Positions 46,683 through 59,916 of a stretch of 64,000 bases of DNA are shown here, one piece after another (the first letter of the stretch is position 1; the number at the start of each line of letters is the position of its first letter). The stretch is from Quercus robur (Eukaryota > Streptophyta > Magnoliopsida > Fagales > Fagaceae). Where the stretch lies: assembly GCF_932294415.1 (NCBI RefSeq), contig NC_065535.1, forward strand, positions 90,412,862 through 90,476,861, given 5' to 3'. The notes beneath the pieces were generated by a model. It was given only the letters and a program-made list of their open reading frames with translations. It was not told the origin of the DNA and ran no database searches. The position numbers and the translations under genes are program-made.

Positions 46683-46940
46683 GGGTATGTTTGGATAGAA
46701 CTACTGAAAACTGAAAACTGAAAACACTGTAGCAAAATAATTTTTAAATGTGTGAATAGTACCGTGGGACCCATTTTTATTGAAAAAATTGTTAAAAAGT
46801 GATATTTGTGGATCTGTAAACAGTACACGGATGCACTATTCACGGTTGAAAGGTCAACATTTGCGGCTATTGTTCATGAACAGTAGCCGCAAACCTCCTG
46901 AAACGCGTGCCAAAAAAAAAGGGGTAAAACGGGGACATGA
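46683..46940. mobile_element. MITE in GLR-6 intron 4, copy 2, inverted
   Basis: Starts GGGTATGTTTGGATA and reads the same family backwards ('cactgtagcaaaataa', 'gtaccgtgggaccca'). The right end is degraded, so the end is approximate. Confidence 0.6.
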
Positions 46941-47889
46941 GACATGAACGTGGATCCTAACCCCCTCTATGTGTGCATTAAGTGATATGCACTAGATATT
47001 TCCCAAAAAATCAATATTAAAAGTGGAAGTAAAATAATGAGTGTGAGAGAATCATTACCCTAAAAGAATGATAGAGGTGGATTTTTTTTGTTTTTGTTTT
47101 TTTTGTTTTTTGTTTTGTTGAGAGAGAGAGAGACTCACAAAACCAAATCCATCTATTTTATAGGTGGGTGCAACCATAGTATACGTAGAGCAAAACTTTG
47201 CAAGGTAGAGCTTGATATAGGGGATTTCATCAAAAATTGCGGCAACCCCACCATTGTGGGTTCCTTTTGACAATGCTTCATGATACTCCTCAAGGGTCAC
47301 ATATGGCTTCAACTTGGATTCCTTGAAATCTAATTGTTCTATTAGAAGCCCCTTAACAAAGGAATCCTTTTGATATCCAACAAAATAACCATTCTTTTTA
47401 ATCTCTTTTATGTCAATAAGTAGGCTGCAATCTCTGTACTGTTAATATCAAGGTTAGGTTTGCAGTATAACTTTGAGTCAAAAAGAGTACCACAAAATCC
47501 ATATAATTAGCAAAAATCTTGACCAATTATTTACCACATTTTCTCCTGCAAGTATCATTCAATTATTATTACCATACACATGCATAAAGAATATCCATGT
47601 TTTGAATTGAATCGAATTAGAAAGAGAATAAAATGTTGGGAAATATAAACAAAACTAATGTAGTTTTCTTTTAAATTACATAATCCTCTTGAGATTTTGA
47701 GTGTAACACATAACCCCTTGTGGTATTTGGATGTAACAATAAACCCCTTGAGATTTTTGAGTGTAACTCAAAACCCTCCTTTGGTATTGTTTTATGTGAA
47801 AATGAATATCTAAATATGGATATTTGTTATCATATGAGCAACTCAACATTTATTTTCATGGATGTTTCAAAATATAATTAGCAACTGGC

Positions 47890-48020
47890 CATAAGTATAA
47901 ATGCTTGTGAGGTGTGGGGGGCAAAGGTCAGGGTTCAAGTCTCTAAGAGGGAGTTTCACACACATATACACTTAGATTAGGTTAGAATAGAAATTATATC
48001 TTGCAAAAAAAAAAAAAAAT
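47890..48020 (+). mobile_element. SINE in GLR-6 remnant
   Basis: Carries a Pol III box B-like GGTTCAAGTCTC (47932-47943), a 3' part 'gattaggttagaatagaaat' and an A-tail, flanked by perfect 9-bp duplications GCAACTGGC at 47881-47889 and 48021-48029. Box A is not clear. Confidence 0.75.
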
Positions 48021-48467
48021 GCAACTGGCAAGATGGTAAGTTATTATTAATAAATGAAAAGGTGATGTCAATAATGAATCTAAATGAGAATCTATTGAAA
48101 ATTTGTCAACTTAACTATTGTTAAATTATTGTATTTGTAGTATTGCTCCAAGATTTTTTGAAACAAAAAGAAAAACATATCTGCTGGCATTTCATAACAT
48201 GCCTGTAGTTGTTGCAGTAATGACTCCATCCCCAGAATCCTTTGTGAAGAGAGCAAGTCTTGTGTGATAGTCATAATTCACAGCATAAAAGTCATTGAGT
48301 GCCATGGACATGTAGCTATTTGCCACTCTTCCCACTGGAGACTTCAAATCAAGAACTAAACCAACTGGTATCACCTCTTTTGCCATCAACAAAGGCTCAT
48401 GACCCCAGAGGCAAAGGCTGAGCAATATAAAGGATAAGAAAGTGAGGAGATGCTTTTGGTTTGCCAT

Positions 48468-49083
48468 TGTCAAGGAGCGGCATACAAGAAAAAAAAAAAT
48501 CAAGAAAAAGTCCATTCCATAACCTTCTTAACTAGAAAGAGGGGGCGACGCAATATTGATAGAAGCTTCTGTTTGATTCTTTTGACAATGAAATTGAGAA
48601 GATTGTGAAAGAAATCTTTAAACTCGCATTAGCATCTAGTTACATTTTTTTTTTTTTTTTTTTCCTTCGCTGAGAAGCATCTAGTTACTATTAATTGTTT
48701 GAAAATGCTGTCTTATTCAAAGACAGAAGACTAGCTTTAGACCGACGTTAGAGTTTTTGGGGAGGTGACAGTTGACTTACTTCGCTAATTGGCTTTACTC
48801 CGAGAATATTCCCTGTCTTCATTCATCACTCAAGAGTCCAACATGTAAAATTGGCTTGGGTATTGAAAATAAAAAATCAGAATTGAAAACAAACCTAAAC
48901 AAGTTTTTCATTGGTGGATCCCAACATGACCCCCCACCCCCCCCCCCCCCCCCCCCCCCCCTAAATTCTTAATTTTTTTGAATTTAATTGTTATTGGAAA
49001 AGGTAACACTATTTTAATCTTATTGGACATAATAAAAAGGTGTTTGAATTCAATTGGGAAACTTAATATATTGCATCTAAGGT
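48468..49083. other. 5' flank of GLR-6, no gene
   Basis: Includes a W-box block (TTGAC at 48772-48776) and a C-rich run (about 48929-48961). No gene. Confidence 0.5.
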
Positions 49084-49222
49084 CGAGGGAGTCAATACCG
49101 TACTAGAGACTATACCGGTTTGGCTAGCGGTACGATATATTTCGGATACCGGTCAATACCGGTGTACTGTTTCAGGTTTATTGCTATTTTTTATATTTAT
49201 AAATAAATATTATATGTATGTA

Positions 49223-49273
<51 letters not shown>

Positions 49274-49366
49274 AAATATAAAAGTTTACCATAAAACATT
49301 TCCTCAATTTAGAACTAAATATTCATGGCTTTAGACTTTAGTATCAATTAAAAGAAAAAAAAAAAA

Positions 49367-49397
<31 letters not shown>

Positions 49398-49905
49398 AAA
49401 AAATAGAAAGCTTAAAAGTTACCATTGCATACTAAGAAAACAAACAATACTAATAAATTAATGCAAATAAATTACCATTTGGCCCTAACAAAAATTCAAA
49501 AATTACCAAAAAAAAAAAAATTTGTACCGGCCAGTATGCTCGGTACTGGCCAGTATTGCCCAAAATTGGCCAGTACAGCCGGTATTTTTTCCGATACAAA
49601 ACAAGGGAGTTATATATACCGGTTTGCTTGCCAGTACGGTATATACCAGCTGTACCGGCCGGTATGGTATGTGTTAGAGATATATATTAGACATATTAGC
49701 CCAATGTAATAGGCCCAAGCCCATTCCTGCTTGTACTAGTAGTCTAGGGTTTATTCGCCTATATATACTCATGTTAGGGTTCATTGTAACATAGGAGATT
49801 ATTGTAACGCAGGAATGGGCTTGGGCCTATTACATTGGGCTAATATGTCTAATATATATCTCTAACAGTATGGATATCTCTAACAGTATGGAATCGACTC
49901 CCTTG
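49084..49905. mobile_element. hAT-like MITE with nested insertion
   Basis: Inverted ends CGAGGGAGTCAATACCGTAC and (right, inverted) CAAGGGAGTCGATTCCATAC match at 16 of 20 positions. An 8-bp duplication TCTAAGGT lies at 49076-49083 and 49906-49913, as for hAT elements. The interior is rich in 'accggt/ggccagta' words, contains TA and CA microsatellites, and hosts the foldback at 49672-49867. Confidence 0.82.
49672..49867. mobile_element. LTR-derived inverted foldback
   Basis: The first 59 bp (TGTTAGAGATATATATTAG...) recur as an exact inverted copy at the right end (...TCTCTAACA). A perfect 5-bp duplication GTATG flanks it (49667-49671, 49868-49872). The left part looks like a Copia-type LTR with a TATA box near 49762. 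The right arm is the same LTR start inverted. Confidence 0.75.
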
Positions 49906-51433
49906 TCTAAGGTACTATAAAGTTTTAGTTCTTTTTTTTTTTTTTTTTTTTTTTAATTAAACTTTTTAGGGCTTTTACCATTTTCAACTTTTGTTAGCCA
50001 AAAAATTAATAAATCTATTGTGAAGATTTAAATTTTACCATCTATAAATCTTGAGCTTGAAGAAACCTAATGCAAAATTTTTAATTCCCCATGAGATTTA
50101 AAGCCTGGATTCAGGATCAGAAATCTTGGCTCTAATTCCATTTCATATGCAACCAATCTTCCTGAGGTGCAATATGACATAGGTCGGTTGAGTCGGGCGA
50201 GATGGCCTCTGGGTTGACTCAATCACACCTTTAAACTGTCTTTTTTTTTTTTTCTTTTTTCTTTTTTCTTTTTTTTTGAGAAAAAAAACTTTGTCTTTTT
50301 TGTCATGTACATAACATATATTTTACTCTCTCCTTATAGGTATAAAGTATACTATAGCTCAAGGCTCAAAACTCAATAAACAAAACCATTTTTCTTTCTT
50401 TAAGAAGATGATGAAGATTGCAGGGTGTTGCGCGTGGGTGTTTTTATAGCTGAAAAATCCCTTTATCATGTTTATGGTAGTGAAACGAGTGCTATGATTT
50501 TGAAGATCCATATTGAATTAATTGAGTTTGTGTTGTGTGGGTGTGTTCTAAGTTCAAACTAAATATATACTACAATGATATAAGTTTTATAAACAACTAG
50601 TTGCAGAACCATACTATGCGTAGGAATATATAATTATTTTGTAATATATTATATGTATGATTAATTCTCTAAAGTTTACTATATATAATTTATCTCCTTA
50701 AAAATCAAATTATTTCTAAAAGTATTTTTCATCTCTCTTTCTCTACAAATATATCATTTTATTATTTTGGGTTTTTTTTTTTTTTTTTTTTGGTGGAAAA
50801 AATTGGTTGTGTTTGATTGATATGATTCTTTTTCAAGTGATCTATATTTTTCAAACTCTTGCTATAGTGTATTATGTTTTTTTTTTCTACAACTAAACTT
50901 TTTAAAGTTTCAAATTAATTATTTAAATTTCTTATTCAATCAAGGAGATTATCATGTTAATCAAACTTCATCACAAATTTACAATTGATATTATTCAAAT
51001 AATTGATATGCACATTTAAGTATATATTCATGCAAATTATATTTTGATATAAACTCAATTTCTCACTTCCAAAATATCTAAAAATTAACTCAAACCAAAA
51101 CTATAAAAGGGAGGGAGAGTAAAAGTGATGACGAACTCACAAAACACACCACCAATATATATATATATATATATATAGCCAAATTTTAGAAAAAATCAAA
51201 TTAGATTTTAATTGGATCCTCAATTTTAAGCCACGTGTCCCATTTAATTTTTAATTTTGTGCCAAGTAAATTATTAAGTGTAAAAATCAAAGAGTCCAAA
51301 TTCAATTATATTCTAAACTAGATTTTAATTGGAGTCCAATTTTCTGCCATATGTCCACTTAATTTTTAATTTTTGTGACAAGTGAATTATTGAGTAAAAA
51401 GATTGAAGAATTTAAATCCAATTAAATTTTAAA

Positions 51434-51474
<41 letters not shown>

Positions 51475-52306
51475 GAGAAAACCTTAAAGTTAACATTTAA
51501 GTAATTTGTACTAAACACACCACAATATTTCTTGATTGATAAAAATGTTGATAGGTTCTTGATAAAATTACATATTTCTTATGTTATTAAAGCCTTGTAT
51601 TTTATTTTTTAATATAAATTGTGGATTCACTTATATTTGCTTCCTTTTTTAGCCATTTGAAATGTATATAGGATGAACTTTTTTTTGGGGGGGGGGGGGG
51701 GGGGGAGATTGTTTGCCAGGAATACTAGAAACAAATTTAAACCACACATTACATTTTTTTCAAAATATCCCAATTTATATAATAATTGAATTAAAATACA
51801 TTATGTTTCCATGAAGGGGGAAAAAATCATAACACTTTCAAATGATAAATATAGAAAGATTAAATTAGAAAATTTATTTTTTGTGTGCCCGTTTAGGATG
51901 CACTTATAAACCAACTTATTGCTTTTTTTATTATTATTTTTTTATATTATTTGCGGGTTTCACAAGAGTGACATGCTTATGTTATTCAAATTTTAATTAT
52001 TTTTTTTACTATTTGTGAGTCTTATATGAGTCACCTACTTATTTTATTTAACTTTTATTTTTTATCTACAGCAATTTAAACAAAAAAATTTCAAAAAAAA
52101 TGTAGATAAGTTGTTCCTAAACTTTATTAGAAGATAATTACATCATTTTTTAAGAGTAACCCTTATAAGTCTCATCTACTATTTTCTTTTTTCACCTAAC
52201 CAAAAAAAAAAAAAAAAAAAAAAACAAACAAACAAAATGTCAAATATTTCTGCACATCACGTACTGCACATAAAGGCTTCAAAAACTTATTTCACAAGTA
52301 AGAAAA
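49906..52306. other. AT-rich intergenic DNA, no gene
   Basis: Contains T-rich and A-rich runs, TA microsatellites (51154-51176, 51436-51472) and a G-run near 51687-51706. Positions 51180-51440 hold two related passages starting 'aaattagattttaattgga', likely an old tandem duplication. No gene or complete element is recognised. Confidence 0.5.
51436..51472. repeat. (TA)n microsatellite
   Basis: About 18 TA units. Confidence 0.9.
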
Positions 52307-53079
52307 TGTAGGGTTAAGGGCCCAAATCATATATTGGGCCTTGGACTTTGGTCGAGAGTATGAGTAGTCTGAGGACGAACAAATGGTAATGAATGGTTCA
52401 GACCCGAGACTTAATGAGCAAAATATGAATGGGAGGGTGGTTCGAGGAGAAATACCTCCTCGAACATGATAATACAACTCAAATCTGTATTCCACTAATC
52501 AAGGTGACATTCCAGGAAGCTCCAGTAATAAGGATGAGCATCATACACGTATAAGGATAATGGGAACTCAGAAATATCTAAGAAAAAGCTGCTATCACCG
52601 CATTAAATGCACTGCAGCTACTTTTCTGGCTGCATTTATGTGGAGAAAACCCCTGAACAATGCTGCCTTGACTACCACAACTTACAGAAAGCCAAATGGG
52701 GTGTCTGATGGGACAAGCACTCAAGTAAGGTCTTAAATGATCAACAAGTGTAAAGTCAGGATGGACAAAAAGGAGTTATATAATGAAAGAGATCCTCCAT
52801 GAGGAAAGGATCAGAAGAATAGAGAAAGAACATTGTAGCAATCTAAATTGTAATTGTATCCAATTGTGATCAATTTATAGAAGTGGGACCTCCTCGAACT
52901 GTAAATCCATTGATATCAGAATCTCTTATTTGTGTTTGATTGTAATTTAACTCAATACTAGTCATTGTTCAACTCATTAAGGTTTAGTTCTTTAACCCAC
53001 TCTCTACAAATTCATTATACTGGACTCATTGGGCCAAGATCATACACCTTGGGTTTGGGCTGCGAAACGGGTCCTTACA
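52307..53079 (+). mobile_element. Solo LTR, 773 bp
   Basis: Starts TGTAGGGTTAAGGGCCC and ends GGGTCCTTACA, with perfect GAAAA duplications at 52302-52306 and 53080-53084. The GLR-6 flank near 43045 reads 'acaagtaaaaaatattc' without it, which is the empty site. No protein frame. Confidence 0.88.
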
Positions 53080-53326
53080 GAAAATATTCCTAAACAAATC
53101 CTAATTGATATGTAATATAGACTTTAATTTAACTAGGAAAGGGTCCTAAAATGAAGGGGAAAAAAATGATAAATCCTAAAATAAGAAAAATTACATGAAA
53201 ATATAAAAATTTAACAAATGAAAAAAATAGACCCAAACAATCTATTTTATATCACCTTGAATTTGAAGAAAGACTTATGTTGTCATCGTGTATAACCACA
53301 CCATCGGTTACTTCAATGGAATTCCT

Positions 53327-56300
53327 TTAGTGGAAATCAGAACCTTTCTGACTTTCTCCTTTAAAGGTATGCGAAGAGAAATCTTTTTGGTCAAAATGTT
53401 TTGCCATTTTAACTAATTTGTACCAACAAGAGTTGTTGGGATTGTCGTCACTCAAAACAGGCCAATGTGAGTAAATGAACTTAAATAGATAAACCATGAG
53501 TGAGGCCAAGGAAGCGATTCCTGCAATGAGGAAGAGGCCTCCAAAGTTGTCCACACCAAGACTAGGACTATGTGAAGGGATTGTAGCACTTTGATCTTCA
53601 CATGTAGTTTGATTTGAAAAGTACTTCTGTTCAATGGCTCCAATTTTCTCTTTGTCTTGAGTGACATTCAAGATTGCCCTCGAAAAGTAAGGTACTAATG
53701 GAGATCCTTGTCGGAAGGCCTAAAGAAACATGTAACAAAATTATAGCATTTTGTTTGGGGGGGGGGGGGGGGGGAAGATGGAATAATAGGCTTTGATCAA
53801 TAAAATCCAATACAAAATCCTTGAAATTAAAAGAATAATGATTTTCTTTTTGGGAGAGAGAAACTTACAAAGCCAAATCCATCAGTTTTGTAGGTGGGTC
53901 CAGCCACAGTATATCTAGAGCAAAATTTAGCAAGGAAGAGCTTGATATAAGGAATTTCATCAAAAATAGCTGCAACCCCACCATTGTGAGTTCCTTTTGA
54001 CAATGCTTCATGATACTCCTCAGGGGTCACATACGGCTTCAACTTTGACTCAGGGAAATCTAATTGTTTTATTAGAAGCCCCTTGACAAAGGAATCCTTT
54101 TGATATCCAACAAAATAGCCATTATTTTTAATCTCTTTTATGTCAATAAATGTAGGCTGCAATCTCTGTACTGTTAAGATTGAGGTTAGGCTTGCAGTAT
54201 AACTTTGAGTCAGGATGAGTACCACGAAAATCCATATAATAAGCACAAATCTTGACCAATTATTTACCACGTTTTCCTCTGCAAGCACCATGAATTATTA
54301 TTACTATACACATGCATAAAGAATATTCATGTTTTGAATTGAATTGAAGTAAAGAGATAATAAAATTTTGGGAAATATACACAAATCTTATGTGGTTTTC
54401 TTGTAAAACACATAATCCGCTTAAGGTTTTGAGTGTAACACTTAACCCCTCATTGTATTATTTTGTGCGTAAAGTAATACTTAACCCTAAAAGTTATTGG
54501 ATGTAACAATAAACCCCTTGAGGTTTTTGAGTGTTACTCAAAACACCCTTTGGTATTGTTTTATGTGAAAATTAATCTCTAAATATGGACATGTGTCCTC
54601 ATATGAGCAACTCACCATTTATTTTATGGATGTTTAATGATTTACGCATAAAACAATACCACGTGGAAATAAGTGTTGCATTCAAAATTTTAGGAGGCTT
54701 ATGTGTTGCAAAGAAATCATATAGGGCTTTGTATAGTTTTTCCTAAACTCTTTCTAGAGGATTGAAGAAAATTTACTATGAGCAAAGGCAAGTGTTGAGA
54801 AGGAGAACCAAAAAATCAACCCAAGTTGTTGCTTTGGAGGGCCTCTAAAGTCAGGGTTTACACGATGTTCAAGAACCCATATTACCAAACCTGTAAAGAT
54901 GAAAGCTACACCAGTTGTTAACCAAAGGGTTGAGCTTAGTGGCTTTAAGAAAATCCACAAGTTTCTGCTCACATCAACTTTCATCAAAACCACCATCAAT
55001 ACGCCTGATTCTGTATAAGGCAATGTGAAATCAACATATAAGGAGCGATTTGACACAATTGTCGTGTCTCCAACAACTGCGTCGTACTTCTGCATTGACA
55101 CAGAGAGAGAGAGAGAGAGAGAGAGTTATCAATTTATCAACTTTGAAAAAAGTAAAATGAGGTAATTAATTAACGGCCACTAAAAGTGAATAAAAATCTT
55201 ATGTTCTACTTGAGTATTACATTTTATGCTCCACCATTCACAAGCCATCACATGTTTCCTTTTCTTCCTTATAAAGTAATAAAAATTTAAAATGAAAAAA
55301 AAAAAAAAAAAAAAAAAGAAAAAGATATATGACATACTCTAACGGGTGGAGTATAAAGTAAGATACTTAATGTGGAATAAAAAAATTTTTATTCGAAGAA
55401 AAAACCAAATTTATGAAGTATTGCAGTAGGTATAGCATAAACTGGAATAGTCATATAATGATATAATGTAACAAAAATTTTATCGCCTAGTGTCATTAGC
55501 AAAAAAAAAAATAATAATAATAATAATAATTAAAAAAAAAAACCCACCTGAATTTTAATTTGGTAAAGAAGTTCATCGTATGATCCATTACTCTGCCTAT
55601 GTTTATTCGTGTAGGGAATAAACTCATGAGGAAGGGGGAAGGGTAATGCATCTTGTACAGCATGGAACACATCAATGGCGAACCCAGATATGCTTGGCTT
55701 ATCAGTAGGCCAGTCCACTCTCAGGAATTCTTTAAAACCTTTTCTAACTGGAACCCCAATCCTTAACTTTGTCGGCTGCTCCGTTGTGTCTCCTGGCCAG
55801 ATGGGTTGTTTAAGTTTGTCCTTTGATGTTGAGTATGCCTCTTTACCAGTGTAATTCAAATTTTGTGAAAATCCTCTCTGTCGGGTCCAATATCCAATAA
55901 TCCTCTCAGTTTTTCCTATCACATTGAATATTTCAACGACTGATGGCTCCAACTGTCCATTAATCAAATGAAAATTTCCACTTAGGCCTTGAAACGTAGT
56001 AGTTAGGATTGCATTGCAAAGCTTTGTACCCAATTCAAAAATGCCTAAAGTTGCAAGATCAACTTTACTGCTGCTATCATTTTGCTTCAAGAAGCTAGAA
56101 TGCACTATGCCGGCCTTCTCCACTGCAATAGCCAATGCCCAAACTGTATCATATGCCCATAATCCAAAGAAGTTTAAGCTAGTAGTACTCTTGCTCTTTA
56201 TTCTGATTGAGGTTAAGTTTCTCTTCCATTTTCTTTCAAAATCTTTTAGATGTTTAGACGGCGGTATGTATGGCCTTATTCCCAGTACACCTTGCATTGA

Positions 56301-58472
56301 GTCCATGACCTTTGAGCCCATAGGATCTAGCAAAGATGATAACCCTTCTGTGAGGATCCATGCATACCCTTCACTCATCATTCCTGCATTCTTTGCAAGT
56401 GCAAAGAGTTTGGAGCCAAGTGAAGCAGCCATGTGAACAAGGAATATTCTTGTATGATTTGCCTTTAACTTTTCAAGCTCTTCACTGATTTCAGTATTAT
56501 TTGAAGATGGTGGAATGACACTTCTGTAAGGCACCCGAGTGTCAATCTCTTGTAATGCGTCCATTAAATATGGAATCAAACCATTTCCATAATCTGTGTC
56601 TTCATAAATAAGGACAATTTCCCACCAACCAAAGGCCTTAACAATGTCTGATATGGCTCTAACCTGTGTGGAGTCCTCTTGGGTTGTGCGTATGAAAAAC
56701 GGGTTCTGGGATGGAGAAAGAGAGGGACTTGTGGCTGAAAAGGAAATGATGGGAACTTGAGCTTTGCGGCCAAGTTCTATCACAAACCTAGCTTGTGCTG
56801 AACTTTGAGGTCCTATAATGGCTTGTACTTCTTCATGCTTCATTAAATCCATTGCTAAATTGCATTTCAACAGTGAATGACTTAGAAAATGATAATTTTA
56901 CTGGCAATGCAAGAACAAGAACAACAAAAACAATAATAAAAACCACAAAAAAATTATAATAAACATTATCATAACATGTTCGTTAGAATATAAGCCAATT
57001 GATCCAAGAGTCCACTGTACAATCTAAGTAGTATTGATAAATTACTAATTGTTCTAAAAGTTTATAAACTATTGGGAATTGGTTAATTTAATCATAATTC
57101 TAACAAGTATAGTATATCACTCCCTAATCTCTATACTTTGTGCTTCATATTATTGTACTTGTGTACTTCTGTATTATTCCTTACACCTATATGAAGGTAA
57201 CTTTCTACAGTTTTACACAGTTCAAATATACCAGCATTCAATCTTTTCAATATTGTTAGCATGTTGGAATTGTGTATTTTGTGGACCAACATATCTGTTG
57301 AATTTGATTAATTATAAGTCCATCCAAGGAGAGGTCACGAAGTTGATCACAACTACAAAACTGATACTTTACGATAAGAGATGAATTGTTCGTAGAAAGT
57401 TGAAGGTGCAAAATGAAATGCTGAGATTAATTCTATAACTAAACTGAATCAGACTGCACTTTCAGAAGTTTGGATAATTATACATGGAGGAGCAAAATTC
57501 CCCAGGGAAGCTTGAGATGCATTAATTAGTATAAGGAAGGACTATGATATGCATCAATTCAAAAAGTTCCTAGTAAAAAATTGAACAAATATCCTATATC
57601 TCACTATAAATATTTTACCTCATGCTGACTGTAATATATCATTTGATTTTTTTGTTATAAAATATATATATATATATATTATTTGAATTTTTTTTTTCAT
57701 TTAAACTTTGGTTACATTATATGAAGACCGAAAAAATAGAAGAAATGCTGGGTTTTTTTTGGCTAAACAGAAGAAACGCTGGTTGTGACTTGTGACTGAT
57801 AAGAGTAGGACCATAGATTTTTATTTTCATAAGCTTTAGTGTGAAAGAGGACTCTCCATTGACAAGACCCTAATAATAAAAATCTTCTTATTATGTGACT
57901 TTCAGCCTTGTAGGTCGCACTCACTATCCTAGAATACAATGTAAAATGTAAGACTTTTTTTACTTTTTGAATGGATTATTGCCAAGATTGTCAATAAGTC
58001 TAGGCAGACAAAAAATCTAACAAATTCTGAGTTAGTGACTTGTTATCGGTAAGTTAAAAATTACATTAGTAGTGGGTTCAAATAATAACCAGTAAAAATA
58101 GGTTGTAATAATTAAAATTTTATAAATTCATCTGATAATTCTTCAAGAATTTTTGGGTAAAAAAAAAAAAAAAAAAGCATATCTGGAGGCGTTTTATAAC
58201 GTACCTGTAGATGCTGCAGTAATGACATCATCCCCAGAATCCTTTGTGAAGAGAGCAAGTCTGGTGTGATAGTCATAATTCACAGCATAAAAGTCATTGA
58301 GTGCCATGGACATGTAGCTCTCTGCCACTCTTCCCACTGGAGACTTCAAATCAAGAACTACACCTACTGGTATCACCTCCTTTGCGGCCATCAACAAAGG
58401 CTCATGACCCAAGAGGCTAAGACTGAGCAAAAGAGAGGGTAAGAAAGTGAGGAGGTGCTTTTGGTTTGCCAT
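53327..58472 (-). CDS. GLR2: GLR-7, glutamate receptor-like channel (GLR2-like), short tail
   Basis: Exons: 58205-58472, 55548-56854, 54777-55089, 53869-54278, 53327-53719; total 2691 bp, 896 residues. Starts MANQKHLL with a signal peptide; amino-terminal domain; S1 with ligand-site Arg (SNRSLYVDF); M1 'LWLTTGVAFIFTGLVIWVL'; pore loop LGLIFWFSFSTLAFAH; M3 with SYTASLTS; S2; M4 'GLFLIAGIASLASLMVYL'. The residue built across the exon 3/4 junction is Lys (FAHK), Arg in other copies. Exon 5 stops early: part of the tail is deleted and TCA of HSRNS has become TAA, so the cytosolic tail is about 55 residues shorter than in GLR-5. M4 is unaffected, so a working channel is still possible. Confidence 0.9.
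56980..57261 (+). mobile_element. Copia-like LTR remnant in GLR-7 intron 1
   Basis: Contains 'gttagaatataagcc-attgatccaagagtcca' and 'cctatatgaaggtaac', matching the remnant at 37155-37335, with about 100 bp of extra AT-rich DNA inside. The matching site is empty in GLR-1 and GLR-4. Confidence 0.5.
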
Positions 58473-59791
58473 TGTCAAGCAAGCTAAGCTTTGCAAGTTA
58501 GTTCCAAGAGGGACCACGTTAATTGGTATTTACTATTAATTGTTTGAAAATGCTTTCTTATTAAAAGACAAAATGGCTTTCGACGTTGAAGTTTCTGGGG
58601 AGCTGAAAGTTGACTGACTTGGCTTTTGGCTTTGAGAGATGAGAGCCCCTAATTTCGAGGAAGTAGTGGGATCCACCAGCTGTTAGGGGACGACTATATT
58701 CATCACACAAGACAAGTCTCTATTTTGTAGTTTACAAAAAGACTGAATTAATTATGCACAGTTGGCCCGACAAGTGAGGTGCCATACTGCCATGTGAGAA
58801 AGAATACGAATTTTTCATTGAAATATTGTGCGGTGGTAGCTGATTTCTTTGTCAATGTCCCCTATCCATTTGATTGATCATTTGCATCATTACCTCGAAA
58901 TCAAATTTCCTCTCTCCAAAAAAATAAAAATAAAAATCAAATATCCTCTCAGCCGAAGCAAGCTAGACCCCTTATTATTGTTTGGAATTATTGTAGACAG
59001 TACAGTTTTAAGACGTAACTTTGTGATAGACAGTTTTAATCGAAAAAGTGATAGCATGTTAAATTATAATACCTACCCATCCCATCCCATCCCCCCCCCC
59101 CCCCCGGGGGGCGGTTTCTAAAAAAAATAATAATACCTACCCATCTCGCATTAAATGCATTGAAGTTTTAACTTTTAACATCCATTTAGTAACTAAATTG
59201 ATATAAAAATAAAAATAAAAAAAGGGCAAATTTTATTAACCTATTCAGAAATTTGGGCTAATATCAGTTAAGTTCAAAACACTTTAAAACTAACCAAATT
59301 GATTCTTAAACCCAACTTAATTCTTAGATCCCGTTAGCCTCTGTTATTGGTTTTCTATAAGTACAAAGTTTGAATATAAACTTGATTATTGTCTAAGGTT
59401 ATAATTTTATTTAATATATTTTTATTGAATGTAAATTTTGACAAATCTACCATTAGATTACTTTTTCTTCTTATATTCTACATACTTGCAAAATTTCCAG
59501 AAGATTAAAAATCAATATTTATGTTATCAATCAATTCTTAAAATTACAAGTTTTTGTAGTCTAAAAATATACTTAAAGCTAAGTTTGATAATCATATAAT
59601 AAATAACATTTGATTGGCATAAAATTTGATATGTGTGTTAATAAGTGTAAAAAACATGCAATTTAATAGTTAGATTTTCAAAATATGTAACAATCTTAAC
59701 TTTTTTAAAAGAAATTTTAGCCTTAAACTACAACCGAGTTTGTAGTCAAATTTTGTCCTTACCATAAATAACCATGGCAATATGCATTAAC

Positions 59792-59831
<40 letters not shown>

Positions 59832-59865
59832 GTAACAAAAAAAGTAACACAAATATATACAAAGA

Positions 59866-59908
<43 letters not shown>

Positions 59909-59916
59909 ATTATATG
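58473..59916. other. 5' flank of GLR-7, no gene
   Basis: Holds the W-box block, a C-run near 59091-59105, a TA repeat (59801-59824) and a poly-A run (59867-59905). No gene is seen. Confidence 0.5.
58601..58617 (+). promoter_or_regulatory. Conserved W-box motif upstream of GLR-7
   Basis: 'agctgaaagttgactga' about 130 bp before the ATG, with TTGAC at 58610-58614. Confidence 0.45.

Larger units (their letters stand above)
45658..48467 (-). pseudogene. GLR-6, glutamate receptor-like gene lacking exons 2 and 3
   Basis: Exon 1 is 48203-48467 (MANQKHLL, open), exon 4 is 47139-47545 and exon 5 about 45658-46111. Exons 2 and 3 are deleted: intron 3 sequence ends near 47867 and intron 1 resumes before 48200, with a SINE between. 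Exon 4 has a 2-bp deletion near 47419, a 1-bp deletion near 47494 and a start one base shorter than its relatives. Exon 5 has an extra 'ag' before the NVTQ segment. The exon 1 donor is GC (CAG|GCATGT) instead of GT. Closest relative is GLR-7, with which it shares the 3' flank. No functional channel is possible. Confidence 0.88.

Noticed and set aside
52292-52495. Short minus-strand frame crossing the solo LTR edge
   Set aside because: It spans a transposon junction and is not conserved.
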